Of a stretch of DNA of 33,962 bases, positions 24,959-32,927 are shown in pieces. A program made the position numbers and the translations under genes. Under the pieces are notes generated by a model, which did no database searches, was not told where the DNA came from, and was given only the letters and a program-made list of their open reading frames with translations. The stretch's first letter is position 1, and each line of letters starts with the position of its first letter. This DNA is from an uncultured Eubacteriales bacterium (GTDB lineage: Bacteria > Bacillota > Clostridia > Oscillospirales > Acutalibacteraceae), in the NCBI GenBank assembly GCA_900315085.1, contig OMXW01000026.1, positions 1-33,962 of the forward strand. Direction: 5' to 3'.

Positions 24959-25351
24959 ATGAAAAGAACTGCAATTTCCCTTATACTTGTGCTTGCGGCG
25001 GCGTTTTGCGTGCTGCTCAGCGGCTGCGGCGGCAACAAGGAAGAAGGAAAGGTAAACAACTATATCAAGGACAATACTTCATTCTCAACTCAGATAAACA
25101 ATCTGAAAAGCCTTTACGGCGACGCAATGGATGTAAAATCCTACGGCAAGGGCAAAGACCTTGTTATTGAGCTCAACGTAAACGCCTCAATCGGCGACAG
25201 CCTCAAGGACAGCGACCTTTCAGGCGTTGAAGAAAGCCTCCGTCCGTATCTTCTCAGCCTCCGCGACGCAACCGAGAACAATGATTCAAACATAATCTAT
25301 CTTGTAAAGGACAAGGACGGCAAGGAAATAGTCAACAAGACCATATCGTAA
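24959..25351 (+). CDS. Predicted small lipoprotein, probable paralogue of its neighbour
   Basis: The 130-residue protein has a lipoprotein signal with lipobox LLSGC (Cys at about 22) and then one compact domain. Its pattern of strands and helices, KDLVIELNVNA and NIIYLVKDKDGKEIV at the end, matches that of the lipoprotein just upstream and of DUF4854-like proteins, but it lacks the acidic tail. I chose the ATG at 24959, with GAGG upstream. The two genes are 21 nt apart and share a promoter and a terminator. The function is unknown. Confidence 0.8.
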   Translation: MKRTAISLILVLAAAFCVLLSGCGGNKEEGKVNNYIKDNTSFSTQINNLKSLYGDAMDVKSYGKGKDLVIELNVNASIGDSLKDSDLSGVEESLRPYLLSLRDATENNDSNIIYLVKDKDGKEIVNKTIS

Positions 25352-25366
25352 AAAAACAGCAAATTT

Positions 25367-25400
25367 GCGGCATACCAAACGGTGTGCCGCCTTTATTTTT
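25367..25400 (+). terminator. Intrinsic terminator after the lipoprotein pair
   Basis: GCGGCATACC (25367-25376) pairs with GGTGTGCCGC (25381-25390), with one wobble and an AAAC loop, followed by the T-rich CTTTATTTTT (25391-25400). Confidence 0.9.
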
Positions 25401-25414
25401 GTCGTTATTATTTA

Positions 25415-25443
25415 TTGACTAATATTGTGAATTCATGTAAAAT
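25415..25443 (+). promoter_or_regulatory. Promoter for the MBOAT-DHHW operon
   Basis: TTGACT (25415-25420), a 17-nt spacer and TAAAAT (25438-25443) lie just after the terminator, about 38 nt before the GTG start of the acyltransferase. Confidence 0.75.
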
Positions 25444-25480
25444 ATCAATGTATGTGCAATAAAAATAGAGGGGTGAGATT

Positions 25481-26881
25481 GTGGTATTTTCAAGCTTGGT
25501 ATTTCTGTTCGCGTATTTACCGATTACTTTGCTGATATATTACATCGTTCCGAGAAAGGGCAGAAACCTGTTTCTGTTCTTCATCAACTTGGTTTTCTAC
25601 GGCTGGGGCGAGCCGATGCTCGTTTTCCTCATGCTGTTCAACGTGTTATTCAACTACATCGGAGGCTGGCTTGTAGATAAATACCGTCAGGACGCCAAAA
25701 AGAAAAAGCTGTTTCTTGTTCTGACCTGCATACTTGATATAGGAATACTCGCGGTGTTCAAATACACGGGCATGATCACCGACACGCTGAATATGCTGCC
25801 GTTCCTGAATATTCCCAACCTGCATATCAGTCTGCCGATCGGTATCAGCTTCTACACCTTCCAGACAATGAGTTATGTTATCGACGTTTACCGCGACGAC
25901 GCTCCCGTCAGCAAGAGCTTTATCAACTTCGGTACCTACCTTGCGCTGTTTCCGCAGCTGATTGCGGGCCCGATCGTAAGGTACCGCGACGTTGCCGACC
26001 AGATGATCAACCGCCGCGAAACGCTTGCGCAGTTCACAAAGGGCGTAAAAATCTTCTGTATCGGTCTGGGTAAAAAGGTGCTTATTGCAAATCAGATGGG
26101 TATAATCACCAAGGCGCTGTTTGAAACAACTGGCGTAGAACCGCACGGAATTTTGGGAACGTGGTTCGGGATCGCTGCCTACACCTTCCAGATATATTTT
26201 GACTTTTCGGGCTATTCCGACATGGCGTGCGGACTCGGAAACATGCTCGGCTTTGAGTTCCTCAAGAACTTTAACTATCCGTACATCTCAAAATCAATCA
26301 CCGAATTCTGGCGCAGATGGCACATTTCACTGTCAACCTGGTTTAAGGAATACGTTTACATTCCGCTCGGAGGCAACCGAAAGGGCGTAAAGCGTCAGAT
26401 CATCAACCTGCTCATCGTATGGGGCTTAACAGGTCTCTGGCACGGAGCTGCGTACAACTTCATCTTCTGGGGACTGTTCTACGGACTTCTGCTTATCCTT
26501 GAAAAGTTCGTGCTCAAAAAGTTTTTGGACAAGCTGCCCTCGGTCCTGCAGCACGTTTACACTCTGTTTATCGTGCTTATCGGCTGGACGCTGTTCTACT
26601 TCACGGACGTAAACCAGCTTTTTGCCGCGCTCTCGGATATGTTCAATTTCAGCAAGGGTATCATCAGCGACAATACGCTCAACCTTTTCCTGAGCAATCT
26701 GCCCGTGCTCATCGTTGCAGGTATCGCCAGCACACCGTTGGGCGCTTGCGTCTACAACAGATTCAAGCACGTTAAGTTCATGTGGGTAGCGGAAACACTG
26801 TTCGTTGCCGCGGTGCTCTTCCTCAGCACGGCAAGTCTTGTTGACCAGAGCTACAACCCGTTCCTGTACTTTAGATTTTAA
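25481..26881 (+). CDS. MBOAT family O-acyltransferase (AlgI/PatA-like)
   Basis: The 466-residue polytopic membrane protein belongs to the family that moves acetyl groups across the membrane to cell-surface polysaccharides. Visible landmarks are the N-terminal MVFSSLVFLFAYLPITLLIY, LPIGISFYTFQTMSYVIDVY, the WRRWHISLSTWFKEYVYIPL segment (His281) and the catalytic LTGLWHGAAYNFIFWG (His321). The start is GTG with GAGGGG upstream. The next gene, 14 nt on, encodes a DHHW protein, the usual periplasmic or extracellular partner, so together they should O-acetylate an exopolysaccharide or wall polymer. The substrate cannot be told from the sequence. Confidence 0.95.
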   Translation: MVFSSLVFLFAYLPITLLIYYIVPRKGRNLFLFFINLVFYGWGEPMLVFLMLFNVLFNYIGGWLVDKYRQDAKKKKLFLVLTCILDIGILAVFKYTGMITDTLNMLPFLNIPNLHISLPIGISFYTFQTMSYVIDVYRDDAPVSKSFINFGTYLALFPQLIAGPIVRYRDVADQMINRRETLAQFTKGVKIFCIGLGKKVLIANQMGIITKALFETTGVEPHGILGTWFGIAAYTFQIYFDFSGYSDMACGLGNMLGFEFLKNFNYPYISKSITEFWRRWHISLSTWFKEYVYIPLGGNRKGVKRQIINLLIVWGLTGLWHGAAYNFIFWGLFYGLLLILEKFVLKKFLDKLPSVLQHVYTLFIVLIGWTLFYFTDVNQLFAALSDMFNFSKGIISDNTLNLFLSNLPVLIVAGIASTPLGACVYNRFKHVKFMWVAETLFVAAVLFLSTASLVDQSYNPFLYFRF

Positions 26882-26895
26882 TTCAGGTGATAAAT

Positions 26896-28107
26896 ATGAC
26901 GCATTATGCTAACTCAAAAGGCGGCAGACATTACGCCGCGGAATACAGGGATAACGAAAACAGCGTTCCCGCGTATCTACCTGCCCTGATATTTGTCGGC
27001 TTCATCTTCACCATGGCAATATGGTTCCTGTTCAACCCGAAGCTCGACTACAGCTCCTCTGAAAAAAGAAACCTGCAGCAGTTCCCCGAAACCTCCGTTA
27101 ACAATATTACAAGCGGAAAATTCGGAAAGGAATTTGAGACCTACTTTGCCGACCATTTCCCCGCGCGAAACATGTGGGTAGGCGCAAACGCTTACGCCTC
27201 GCTTCTTGAGGGCAACAACGGCGCAAAGGACGTTTACAACTGCAAATACGGCTATCTTATTAACAAGCCCGTTTCCGAGGACAACGAAATAAAGAATAAT
27301 ATCGACGCGATCGTCGATTTCAAAAATCTTGACGCTGTCAAGAATACGCCGATGTCTGTTATGCTTGCGCCCTCAACGGGCTATGTCTGCGACGACGTGC
27401 TCCCGTCAATTCACAACGAATACAAGGACGACAAGTATTTCCCCGAAATCACAAGTACGCTTTCTCAGAACGGAATAAGCTTTGTCGATTTGCGCGACAC
27501 CTTCAAGAGCGCTTATAAGGCAGGAAGTCAGCTCTACTACAGAACCGACCACCACTGGACAACAAGGGGCGCGTACACCGCGTACACACGGTTCTGCTCG
27601 TCGCTCGGAATCACTCCTGCAAAAGAGAGCGTGTTCAACATCGAGCACTACGGCGGATTCTACGGTACAACATATTCCACAAGCGGCTTCTGGCTTACCC
27701 AGCCCGACGATATCGAGGTTTGGAACAACAAGTCAAACACAGCCGACAATCTCCATATGAAGATTACTGAGGGTACGGAAACAAAGGATTATGACTCAAT
27801 GTTCTTCTACAATCACCTTGAGGAGGACGACAAGTACCCGGTATTCATCGACGGTAACCACGCCTACACCGAAATCACCAACACCAAGGCGGAAAAGGGA
27901 ACGCTGCTTGTAATCAAGGACAGCTTCAGTCACAGCATTGCGCCGTTCCTTGCAGAGAGCTATAAAAAGGTTATCCTCATAGATATGAGATATTTCAAGA
28001 CAGAGAATGTTTCCGCGGTCGTACAGCGCGAAAAGCCCGACCAGCTTTTGGTGCTCTACGGAATAGATAACCTCGCAAACGATACCGATTTGGTATGGCT
28101 GCAGTAA
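26896..28107 (+). CDS. DHHW/AlgX-like O-acetyltransfer partner protein
   Basis: The 403-residue protein has one transmembrane helix (about 28-47) and an external SGNH-hydrolase-like domain. It carries the family motif TDHHWTTRGAY (Asp218, His219, His220) and a nucleophile-like Ser343 in VIKDSFSHSIAPF. This is the DHHW family, related to AlgX/AlgJ, which takes acetyl groups from an MBOAT protein and places them on polysaccharide. I chose the ATG at 26896, with AGGTG 6 nt upstream; a GTG at 26887 overlaps that site. It is the second gene of the operon, and the next recognisable terminator is at 28204-28228. Confidence 0.93.
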   Translation: MTHYANSKGGRHYAAEYRDNENSVPAYLPALIFVGFIFTMAIWFLFNPKLDYSSSEKRNLQQFPETSVNNITSGKFGKEFETYFADHFPARNMWVGANAYASLLEGNNGAKDVYNCKYGYLINKPVSEDNEIKNNIDAIVDFKNLDAVKNTPMSVMLAPSTGYVCDDVLPSIHNEYKDDKYFPEITSTLSQNGISFVDLRDTFKSAYKAGSQLYYRTDHHWTTRGAYTAYTRFCSSLGITPAKESVFNIEHYGGFYGTTYSTSGFWLTQPDDIEVWNNKSNTADNLHMKITEGTETKDYDSMFFYNHLEEDDKYPVFIDGNHAYTEITNTKAEKGTLLVIKDSFSHSIAPFLAESYKKVILIDMRYFKTENVSAVVQREKPDQLLVLYGIDNLANDTDLVWLQ

Positions 28108-28109
28108 TC

Positions 28110-28191
28110 AGAGTTTAGAGTTGAGAGATTAGAGTTTAGAGATTCGGTCGGGAAGATAGGTTTGTTTTGAAAAACGCTGTATTCCCGACCG
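28110..28191. repeat. Short direct repeats and an inverted repeat downstream of the DHHW gene
   Basis: AGAGTTTAGAG occurs at 28110-28120 and again at 28131-28141, a 21-nt period. Just after, CGGTCGGGAA (28145-28154) is perfectly complementary to TTCCCGACCG (28182-28191) with a 27-nt loop and no T-run. This is non-coding repeat sequence with no identified role. Confidence 0.6.
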
Positions 28192-28203
28192 TATTAGTAG
28201 TAG

Positions 28204-28228
28204 GGGAGCCCCTTGCGGGCTCCCTTTT
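28204..28228 (+). terminator. Intrinsic terminator of the MBOAT-DHHW operon
   Basis: GGGAGCCC (28204-28211) pairs perfectly with GGGCTCCC (28217-28224) around a 5-nt loop, followed by TTTT (28225-28228). Confidence 0.85.
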
Positions 28229-28245
28229 GTCGTGCGCAAAAATAA

Positions 28246-28405
28246 GGGGCTGTCGCATTAAGCCAAAAATTACCATGTCATTCCGAGCGGAGTCGAGGAA
28301 TCCCACTGAAAGGAAGCAATTTGTTATTGCATTAGGGGATTTCTCCACGCGCTTCGCTTGGTGGAAATGACATTTTCAGGTAATAATCGCATAATGCGAC
28401 AGTCC
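28246..28405. mobile_element. MITE-like element with nested inverted repeats (about 160 bp)
   Basis: The ends are a 15-nt imperfect inverted repeat: GGGGCTGTCGCATTA from 28246 and TAATGCGACAGTCCC ending at 28405, with one mismatch. Such GGG-CTGTC ends resemble those of some Firmicutes insertion sequences. Inside is a second inverted repeat that starts ATGTCATT (28275-28282) and ends AATGACAT (28366-28373), with GAGCGGAG and CGCTTCGCT near the arms. No transposase is encoded and I see no clear target duplication. The 323-nt gap 28108-28430 holds this element, the terminator and the short repeats, and no gene. Confidence 0.6.
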
Positions 28406-28430
28406 CAAACGTTAAGTACGCGACATAAAA

Positions 28431-29963
28431 TTAATTGGTTTTTATCATAAGGAAGCTTTGCGGGTGCATTTTGATTCTGCCGCCGTCAATTTCCGCACTG
28501 CCGATTTTGTAGATAACGTCGCCGTCGTAACGAGTTTCAATTTCAAACTCCTCGCCAAGCGGATTGAAGTACATTACAAGGTCGCCTCTGCGGAACGCAA
28601 ACGGAATCTTTCCGGGTTCGCTCATGAACTCAAGCTCGCCGTTGCCGTGCAGATCCTCGTACTTTCTGCGCATAGCGATAAGGTCGGTAACAACCTTGTA
28701 TATGCTGTCGGGGTCGTCCTTCTGGTTCTCAACCGTGGGAGCGTCGGCGCTCTTGTCAACGGGCAGATACGGCTCGTCGCTTTCGGAGAAGCCAAGGTTC
28801 TTGCCGCTGTTCCACTGCATAGGAGTACGCGAGCCTGTGCGCGAGAAACCGCCCTCCTTGCTTACCAAATCAGCCTGATAGCGCATGCCGATTTCGTCGC
28901 CGTAATACAGGAACGGTACGCCCGGCATCGTAAAAATAAACGCGTTTACAAGCTTTATCGCCTGCTTGTCAAGATACGCGGTAACGCGCGGCATATCGTG
29001 GTTATTTGTCATAAAGCTGATGTAACCGTTGTCCTTGGTGCGGTTGTATGCAGGCAGATATTCGTCGGTGAACGCCTGTAAATTGCCTCTGCCATTCTTG
29101 TTGAATACCGCCTGATCGCCCCATTCGCCGTAGCGGAACAGGTGGCAGTAGCCGTTGCCGAAGTGGTCAAGGTAAAAGTCCATGTGAAAGCCTGCGTCGT
29201 TTATAGCGCGCTCGGGGAAGCTCCATTCCGAAATCAGCGCCGCCTCGGGATACTCAGCGTCGAGCATATCGCGGACTCCGCGCCAGATTTTTGCCGTGGC
29301 GTACTTTGCGTCGTCGTTCTTAACAAGCGAATCAGCCATGTCAACGCGGAAGCCGTCCGCGCCCTTGTCAAGCCAGAAGCGGATGATATCCTTGATTGCC
29401 TCAACGGTTTTAAGACAGTCGGGGTGGTCGCAGGGCAGCTGCCACTCGGGGTGGGTGATTTTGTCAAAGCCGTAGTTTAAGGCGGGCTGCGAGCTGAAAT
29501 AGTTTACCATGTAGTTGCCGTTGCGCTCGCATATTCCGCACATCATGCGGTATTCGGGCGGAGCGTCCCATACGGTCTTTGTAAAGATATAACGGTTGCT
29601 GTATTCGCTTTCAGCCGCTTTTTTTGCCTCCTGGAACCACGGGTGGGTGTCGGAGGTGTGACCGGGTACAAGGTCAAGCAAAATTTTTATTCCGCGGCTG
29701 TGAGCCTCGCTGAAAAGCTGAACAAGATCCTCGTTTGTGCCGTAGCGCGGCGCAACCTTTTTGTAGTCGCGAACGTCGTAGCCCGCGTCCATAAACGGTG
29801 AATCATATACGGGATTCAGCCATATCGCGTTGCAGCCAAGCTCTGTTATGTAGTCCAGCTTTTGGATAATGCCCTGAATATCGCCGATTCCGTCGCCGTT
29901 TGAATCGTAGAAGCTCTGCGGATAGATTTCATAAAACACTGCGTCCTGCAGCCATTTTGGCAT
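28431..29963 (-). CDS. GH13 alpha-glucosidase (oligo-1,6-glucosidase-like)
   Basis: The 510-residue protein has no signal peptide, so it should act in the cytoplasm on imported malto- or isomalto-oligosaccharides. It shows the full GH13 set: VFYEIYPQSFYDSNGDGIGD at the start, the nucleophile Asp208 in GFRVDMADS, the acid/base Glu246 in LISEWSFP and Asp323 in NNHD. SRTGSRTPMQWN is typical of the oligo-1,6-glucosidase/alpha-glucosidase group. The exact bond specificity cannot be read off. I chose the ATG at 29963, which follows AAAGGATGAT, over an ATG at 29996. It is a single-gene unit divergent from the MecA-like gene. Confidence 0.92.
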   Translation of the reverse strand: MPKWLQDAVFYEIYPQSFYDSNGDGIGDIQGIIQKLDYITELGCNAIWLNPVYDSPFMDAGYDVRDYKKVAPRYGTNEDLVQLFSEAHSRGIKILLDLVPGHTSDTHPWFQEAKKAAESEYSNRYIFTKTVWDAPPEYRMMCGICERNGNYMVNYFSSQPALNYGFDKITHPEWQLPCDHPDCLKTVEAIKDIIRFWLDKGADGFRVDMADSLVKNDDAKYATAKIWRGVRDMLDAEYPEAALISEWSFPERAINDAGFHMDFYLDHFGNGYCHLFRYGEWGDQAVFNKNGRGNLQAFTDEYLPAYNRTKDNGYISFMTNNHDMPRVTAYLDKQAIKLVNAFIFTMPGVPFLYYGDEIGMRYQADLVSKEGGFSRTGSRTPMQWNSGKNLGFSESDEPYLPVDKSADAPTVENQKDDPDSIYKVVTDLIAMRRKYEDLHGNGELEFMSEPGKIPFAFRRGDLVMYFNPLGEEFEIETRYDGDVIYKIGSAEIDGGRIKMHPQSFLMIKTN

Positions 29964-30027
29964 AAATATCATCCTTTCGGAAAATTTTTTGTTCATTTTT
30001 ATTCTATCATCTTTTTTCTAATTTGGC

Positions 30028-30057
30028 AATATAATTTCCAATAAAAATCACTTGCAA
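30028..30057 (-). promoter_or_regulatory. Promoter for the GH13 gene, sharing its -35 with the divergent gene
   Basis: On the minus strand TTGCAA (30052-30057, a palindrome) is followed after 18 nt by TATATT (30028-30033), about 65 nt before the chosen start. The same hexamer serves as the -35 of the plus-strand promoter. Confidence 0.5.
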
Positions 30058-30080
30058 GTTTAAGTTTCAGCGCATATTAT
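30052..30080 (+). promoter_or_regulatory. Promoter for the MecA-like gene
   Basis: TTGCAA (30052-30057), a 17-nt spacer and TATTAT (30075-30080) precede the TTG start at 30115 by about 35 nt. Confidence 0.6.
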
Positions 30081-30114
30081 GTAAATATATTGTTTGTAAG
30101 CTGAGGTGTTTGGT

Positions 30115-30669
30115 TTGACGGTTAGCAGGTTGGGCGAGGACAGGGTGCTGATTACTCTTTGCCATAAGGATATGGATGATTTTCTGCTTGATTTCAAAAG
30201 CATGAGCATGAGCGATAATCACTCGCGGCGGGTGATAATGAGGATAATGCAGGTTGCGTGCCGCAGGTCGGGAATAAGCGTCAGCGGAAAAAGCGTCAAT
30301 GTTGAGGCAATGCTTTTCGGGGACGACTGCTATCTGCTTGTAACCGTAGCAAAGAAGCGCCGCAGTCATACCTACCGCCTCAAAAGCAGTACAATATGCG
30401 CCTGCTACAAGGCGGGAAACGCTGAAAATATGCTCAGTCTGATAGAAAAGCTGTACCGAAAGAACGTAGTAAGCTCTAAAAACGCCGTATTTGAGCTTGA
30501 CGGCGATTATTATATAATATTTGACGGTTATCTCCCTTTGCAGTTTCGCGGCATACTGAGCGAATTTGCGGAAAAGAAAAGCGGCAGCATTGCCGCCGCA
30601 AGGGTGCGCGAATACGGAAATCCCGTTTGTCCGCGCAACGCCGTCATGATAATCGGAAAATATCTATAA
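30115..30669 (+). CDS. MecA-like adaptor protein
   Basis: The 184-residue protein resembles MecA, the adaptor that delivers proteins such as ComK to the ClpCP protease. Its N-terminal part reads TVSRLGEDRVLITLCHKDMD, in line with the MecA start, and the C-terminal part (AVFELDGDYYIIFDGYLPLQ) matches the ClpC-binding domain pattern. The middle acidic linker is short, and overall it is smaller than B. subtilis MecA (about 218). I chose the TTG at 30115, with GAGG 8 nt upstream; a GTG at 30106 overlaps that site. The substrates here are unknown. It ends at a terminator shared with a converging gene. Confidence 0.75.
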   Translation: MTVSRLGEDRVLITLCHKDMDDFLLDFKSMSMSDNHSRRVIMRIMQVACRRSGISVSGKSVNVEAMLFGDDCYLLVTVAKKRRSHTYRLKSSTICACYKAGNAENMLSLIEKLYRKNVVSSKNAVFELDGDYYIIFDGYLPLQFRGILSEFAEKKSGSIAAARVREYGNPVCPRNAVMIIGKYL

Positions 30670-30674
30670 AAACA

Positions 30675-30704
30675 GGGGCCTGCAAAAGCAAGCCCCAAAT
30701 TTTT
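30675..30704. terminator. Bidirectional terminator between converging genes
   Basis: GGGGC (30675-30679) pairs with GCCCC (30692-30696), with TGC/GCA closing an AAAA loop inside. ATTTTT follows on the plus strand and TGTTTTTAT on the minus strand. It can serve both the MecA-like gene and the converging membrane protein gene. Confidence 0.8.
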
Positions 30705-31914
30705 AGTTTCTAACATGCATCAGTCTGAGCGGTTCCTTTTTGCCGAGCACGGTTTCGCGCACAAAGAGATAGGTGACATAGAAGTATAGTCCAAGATAAA
30801 TCATAGACGCCTGACCGATTGTGAACGCCTCGTAGTTTTCAAACAGATAAAATCCGTAGCCGCGCAGACTAATCAGGTTGCACAGTATGGCAACAACATA
30901 GTGCTTGCGGTACGCGATCGCGTAAACAATTACAAGTATATCAAGAATATAACCGTAACGCTCGTGCATTGACGACAGGAACATAAGGCAGGTAAATACC
31001 GACCAGATTCCTGTGAGTATTAAGTTTTCACGGTTTGACAGGTCAACCTTTTTATAAAGCAGAAGCGTAAGTCCACCCAACAGAACCGCGATAGCGAACA
31101 CAATTGTGAAGTCGCGCAGCAGGTCGTAAGGCGCTCTTTTGTTGCCGTCCGTGAAGAACGCGTAGATGTTCGGGAAGTTCATCTGCAGCTGCTTGCCCTC
31201 GTCGGTCTGTCCTACATAAATCTTGAAGATATCGAGGAACGGTCTGCCGCAGAACAGCGCGGGCAGACACAGAACGATGTCTGTGAGCGGAATAAGCAGG
31301 AAATGCAGAATAGAGCACTTCCGTGTGGTGGCGTAATAGTAGAGGAACAGCGGAAGAATGAAAATCATCTGCAGCTTAAACGCAAACGCCGCTCCGAGCA
31401 GAATAAACGCCGGAATGTTCTTTTCCTTGTTGATGAAGTAGATTGCCAGCAGAATAAATGAAACGTAAATTGTGTCGCACTGTCCCCAGAAAGCCGAGTT
31501 AAAAATTACGGTCAGCGAGCACAGAATCATTGAATAGGTGACAATAGGGGAAAAGCTGAAAAACTTTTCTCCGCGAATCTGCTTAACAAGCAGAGCAGCG
31601 CTTACAGCAAGAACATAATCAAAGAATAGTGAGATGATTTTGTAGGCAAAAAGCGAATCCATTTTTAGCCGCGTCAGAATGAAAATAATAATCTGATACG
31701 GGATGTTGTAGTTGCCTACCTGCTTTGAGAGTCCTCCGATACCCTGATTTGAAATTACTATCCACCAGCTGTTAAGGTAGCGGCGGTAGTCGTCGCTCGG
31801 GAATTTCAAGCCGTATATTCTGAGCAAAACTGAAATTACGGAAATGCACACAAAAAGAATAATAAAAATATTATTTCGTATTAAATCAAAAAGCTTACGC
31901 TCAATTCTTGTCAT
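30703..31914 (-). CDS. GT-C family mannosyltransferase-like integral membrane protein
   Basis: The 403-residue protein has about ten hydrophobic segments. After the first helix an external loop holds acidic SDDYRRYL (Asp41, Asp42), placed like the catalytic acidic residues of GT-C enzymes. SAFWGQCDTIYVSFILLAIYF-type sequence (about 141-160) and GAAFAFKLQMIFILP are hallmarks of GT87/PIG-M-related polyprenyl-phosphate-sugar transferases. It probably moves a sugar from a lipid carrier onto an external acceptor; donor and acceptor are unknown. Its ATG overlaps the trpS stop by 4 nt (ATGA), so it is translationally coupled to trpS. It ends at the bidirectional terminator. Confidence 0.85.
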   Translation of the reverse strand: MTRIERKLFDLIRNNIFIILFVCISVISVLLRIYGLKFPSDDYRRYLNSWWIVISNQGIGGLSKQVGNYNIPYQIIIFILTRLKMDSLFAYKIISLFFDYVLAVSAALLVKQIRGEKFFSFSPIVTYSMILCSLTVIFNSAFWGQCDTIYVSFILLAIYFINKEKNIPAFILLGAAFAFKLQMIFILPLFLYYYATTRKCSILHFLLIPLTDIVLCLPALFCGRPFLDIFKIYVGQTDEGKQLQMNFPNIYAFFTDGNKRAPYDLLRDFTIVFAIAVLLGGLTLLLYKKVDLSNRENLILTGIWSVFTCLMFLSSMHERYGYILDILVIVYAIAYRKHYVVAILCNLISLRGYGFYLFENYEAFTIGQASMIYLGLYFYVTYLFVRETVLGKKEPLRLMHVRN

Positions 31915-32912
31915 CTGATGAAACCTACCTTCTTCATGACTTTGCTCATGGTGCGGCTGCTGATTTTCAGAGCGATTTCATCAGCCTTGCGGTAGCATTC
32001 CTCAAGATAAGCCTTGTCCGCAATAAGCTGCTCGTAGCGTTCGCGAATAGGACGAAGCTCCTCAACAACAGCTTCTCCAACGGCTGTTTTGAAGTCGCCG
32101 TAGCCTTTGCCGGCGAACTCGTTTTCGATTTCCTCGTAGGTCTTGCCGGTAATCGCGCCGTAAATAGTCATAAGGTTGTTTACGCCGTCCTTGCCCTCGG
32201 CGTAGCGCACGCACGCGTCGCTGTCTGTTACCGCGCGCTTGAACTTCTTCATGATCACCTCGGGTGAATCGAGAAGATGAACGCAGCCGTTTACATTTTC
32301 ATCGGACTTGCTCATCTTGTTGAGCGGATTCTGCAGGCTCATTACTCTTGCGCCGTTCTTGGGGATGAAGCCCTCGGGAATCTTGAATACGTTGCCGTAT
32401 AAGCCGTTAAAGCGCTTCGCGATGTCGCAGGTGATTTCAATGTGCTGCTTTTGATCCGCGCCTACGGGCACCTTATCCGCCTGATAAAGCAGGATGTCGC
32501 CTGCCATGAGTACGGGATAGGTGAAAAGTCCCGCGTTGATGTTGTCGGCGTGCTTTGCGCTCTTGTCCTTGAACTGCGTCATTCTTGAAAGCTCACCAAA
32601 CTGGGTGTAGCAGTTGAGGACCCAAGCAAGCTCGGCGTGAGTGTGAACGTGGCTCTGAATAAAGAATAAGCTCTTTTCTACGTCTATTCCGCACGCCATG
32701 ATGGAAGCGTATGCGTCGATTATGTTTTTGCGCATCTGAGCGGGATTCTGACGTACCGTAATTGTATGAAGGTCGGCAAGCGCGTAAATGCAGTTGTATT
32801 CATCCTGCATTTTTACCCAGTTGCGGATCGCTCCGAGGTAGTTGCCGAGTGTAACCGTACCGCTGGGCTGAATCGCGCTGAATACGACCTGTTTTTTCTG
32901 TTCGTTTTCCAT
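31911..32912 (-). CDS. trpS: Tryptophanyl-tRNA synthetase
   Basis: The class Ic synthetase charges tRNA-Trp. The 333-residue protein has the HIGH-type motif in PSGTVTLGNYLGA (about 16-28), AGDILLYQADKVPVGADQKQ in the active site, and KMSKS at 199-203. GGAGG lies 8 nt before the ATG. It is 15 nt after the aminotransferase gene and overlaps the membrane transferase gene by 4 nt. No T-box leader is visible in front of it, which fits its place inside an operon. Confidence 0.98.
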   Translation of the reverse strand: MENEQKKQVVFSAIQPSGTVTLGNYLGAIRNWVKMQDEYNCIYALADLHTITVRQNPAQMRKNIIDAYASIMACGIDVEKSLFFIQSHVHTHAELAWVLNCYTQFGELSRMTQFKDKSAKHADNINAGLFTYPVLMAGDILLYQADKVPVGADQKQHIEITCDIAKRFNGLYGNVFKIPEGFIPKNGARVMSLQNPLNKMSKSDENVNGCVHLLDSPEVIMKKFKRAVTDSDACVRYAEGKDGVNNLMTIYGAITGKTYEEIENEFAGKGYGDFKTAVGEAVVEELRPIRERYEQLIADKAYLEECYRKADEIALKISSRTMSKVMKKVGFIR

Positions 32913-32927
32913 TGAATTATCCTCCGA

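Noticed and set aside
28110..28141. CRISPR array
   Set aside because: There are only two 11-nt repeats, with a 10-nt space between them, and no cas genes. This is far below array size.
28167..28370. 67-codon open frame across the terminator and MITE-like element
   Set aside because: It runs through a strong terminator and both inverted repeats, and has no ribosome binding site. It is not a gene.
28458..29081. Plus-strand open frame of 207 codons opposite the GH13 gene
   Set aside because: It is antisense to a protein with all GH13 catalytic residues in place, with no domain of its own.
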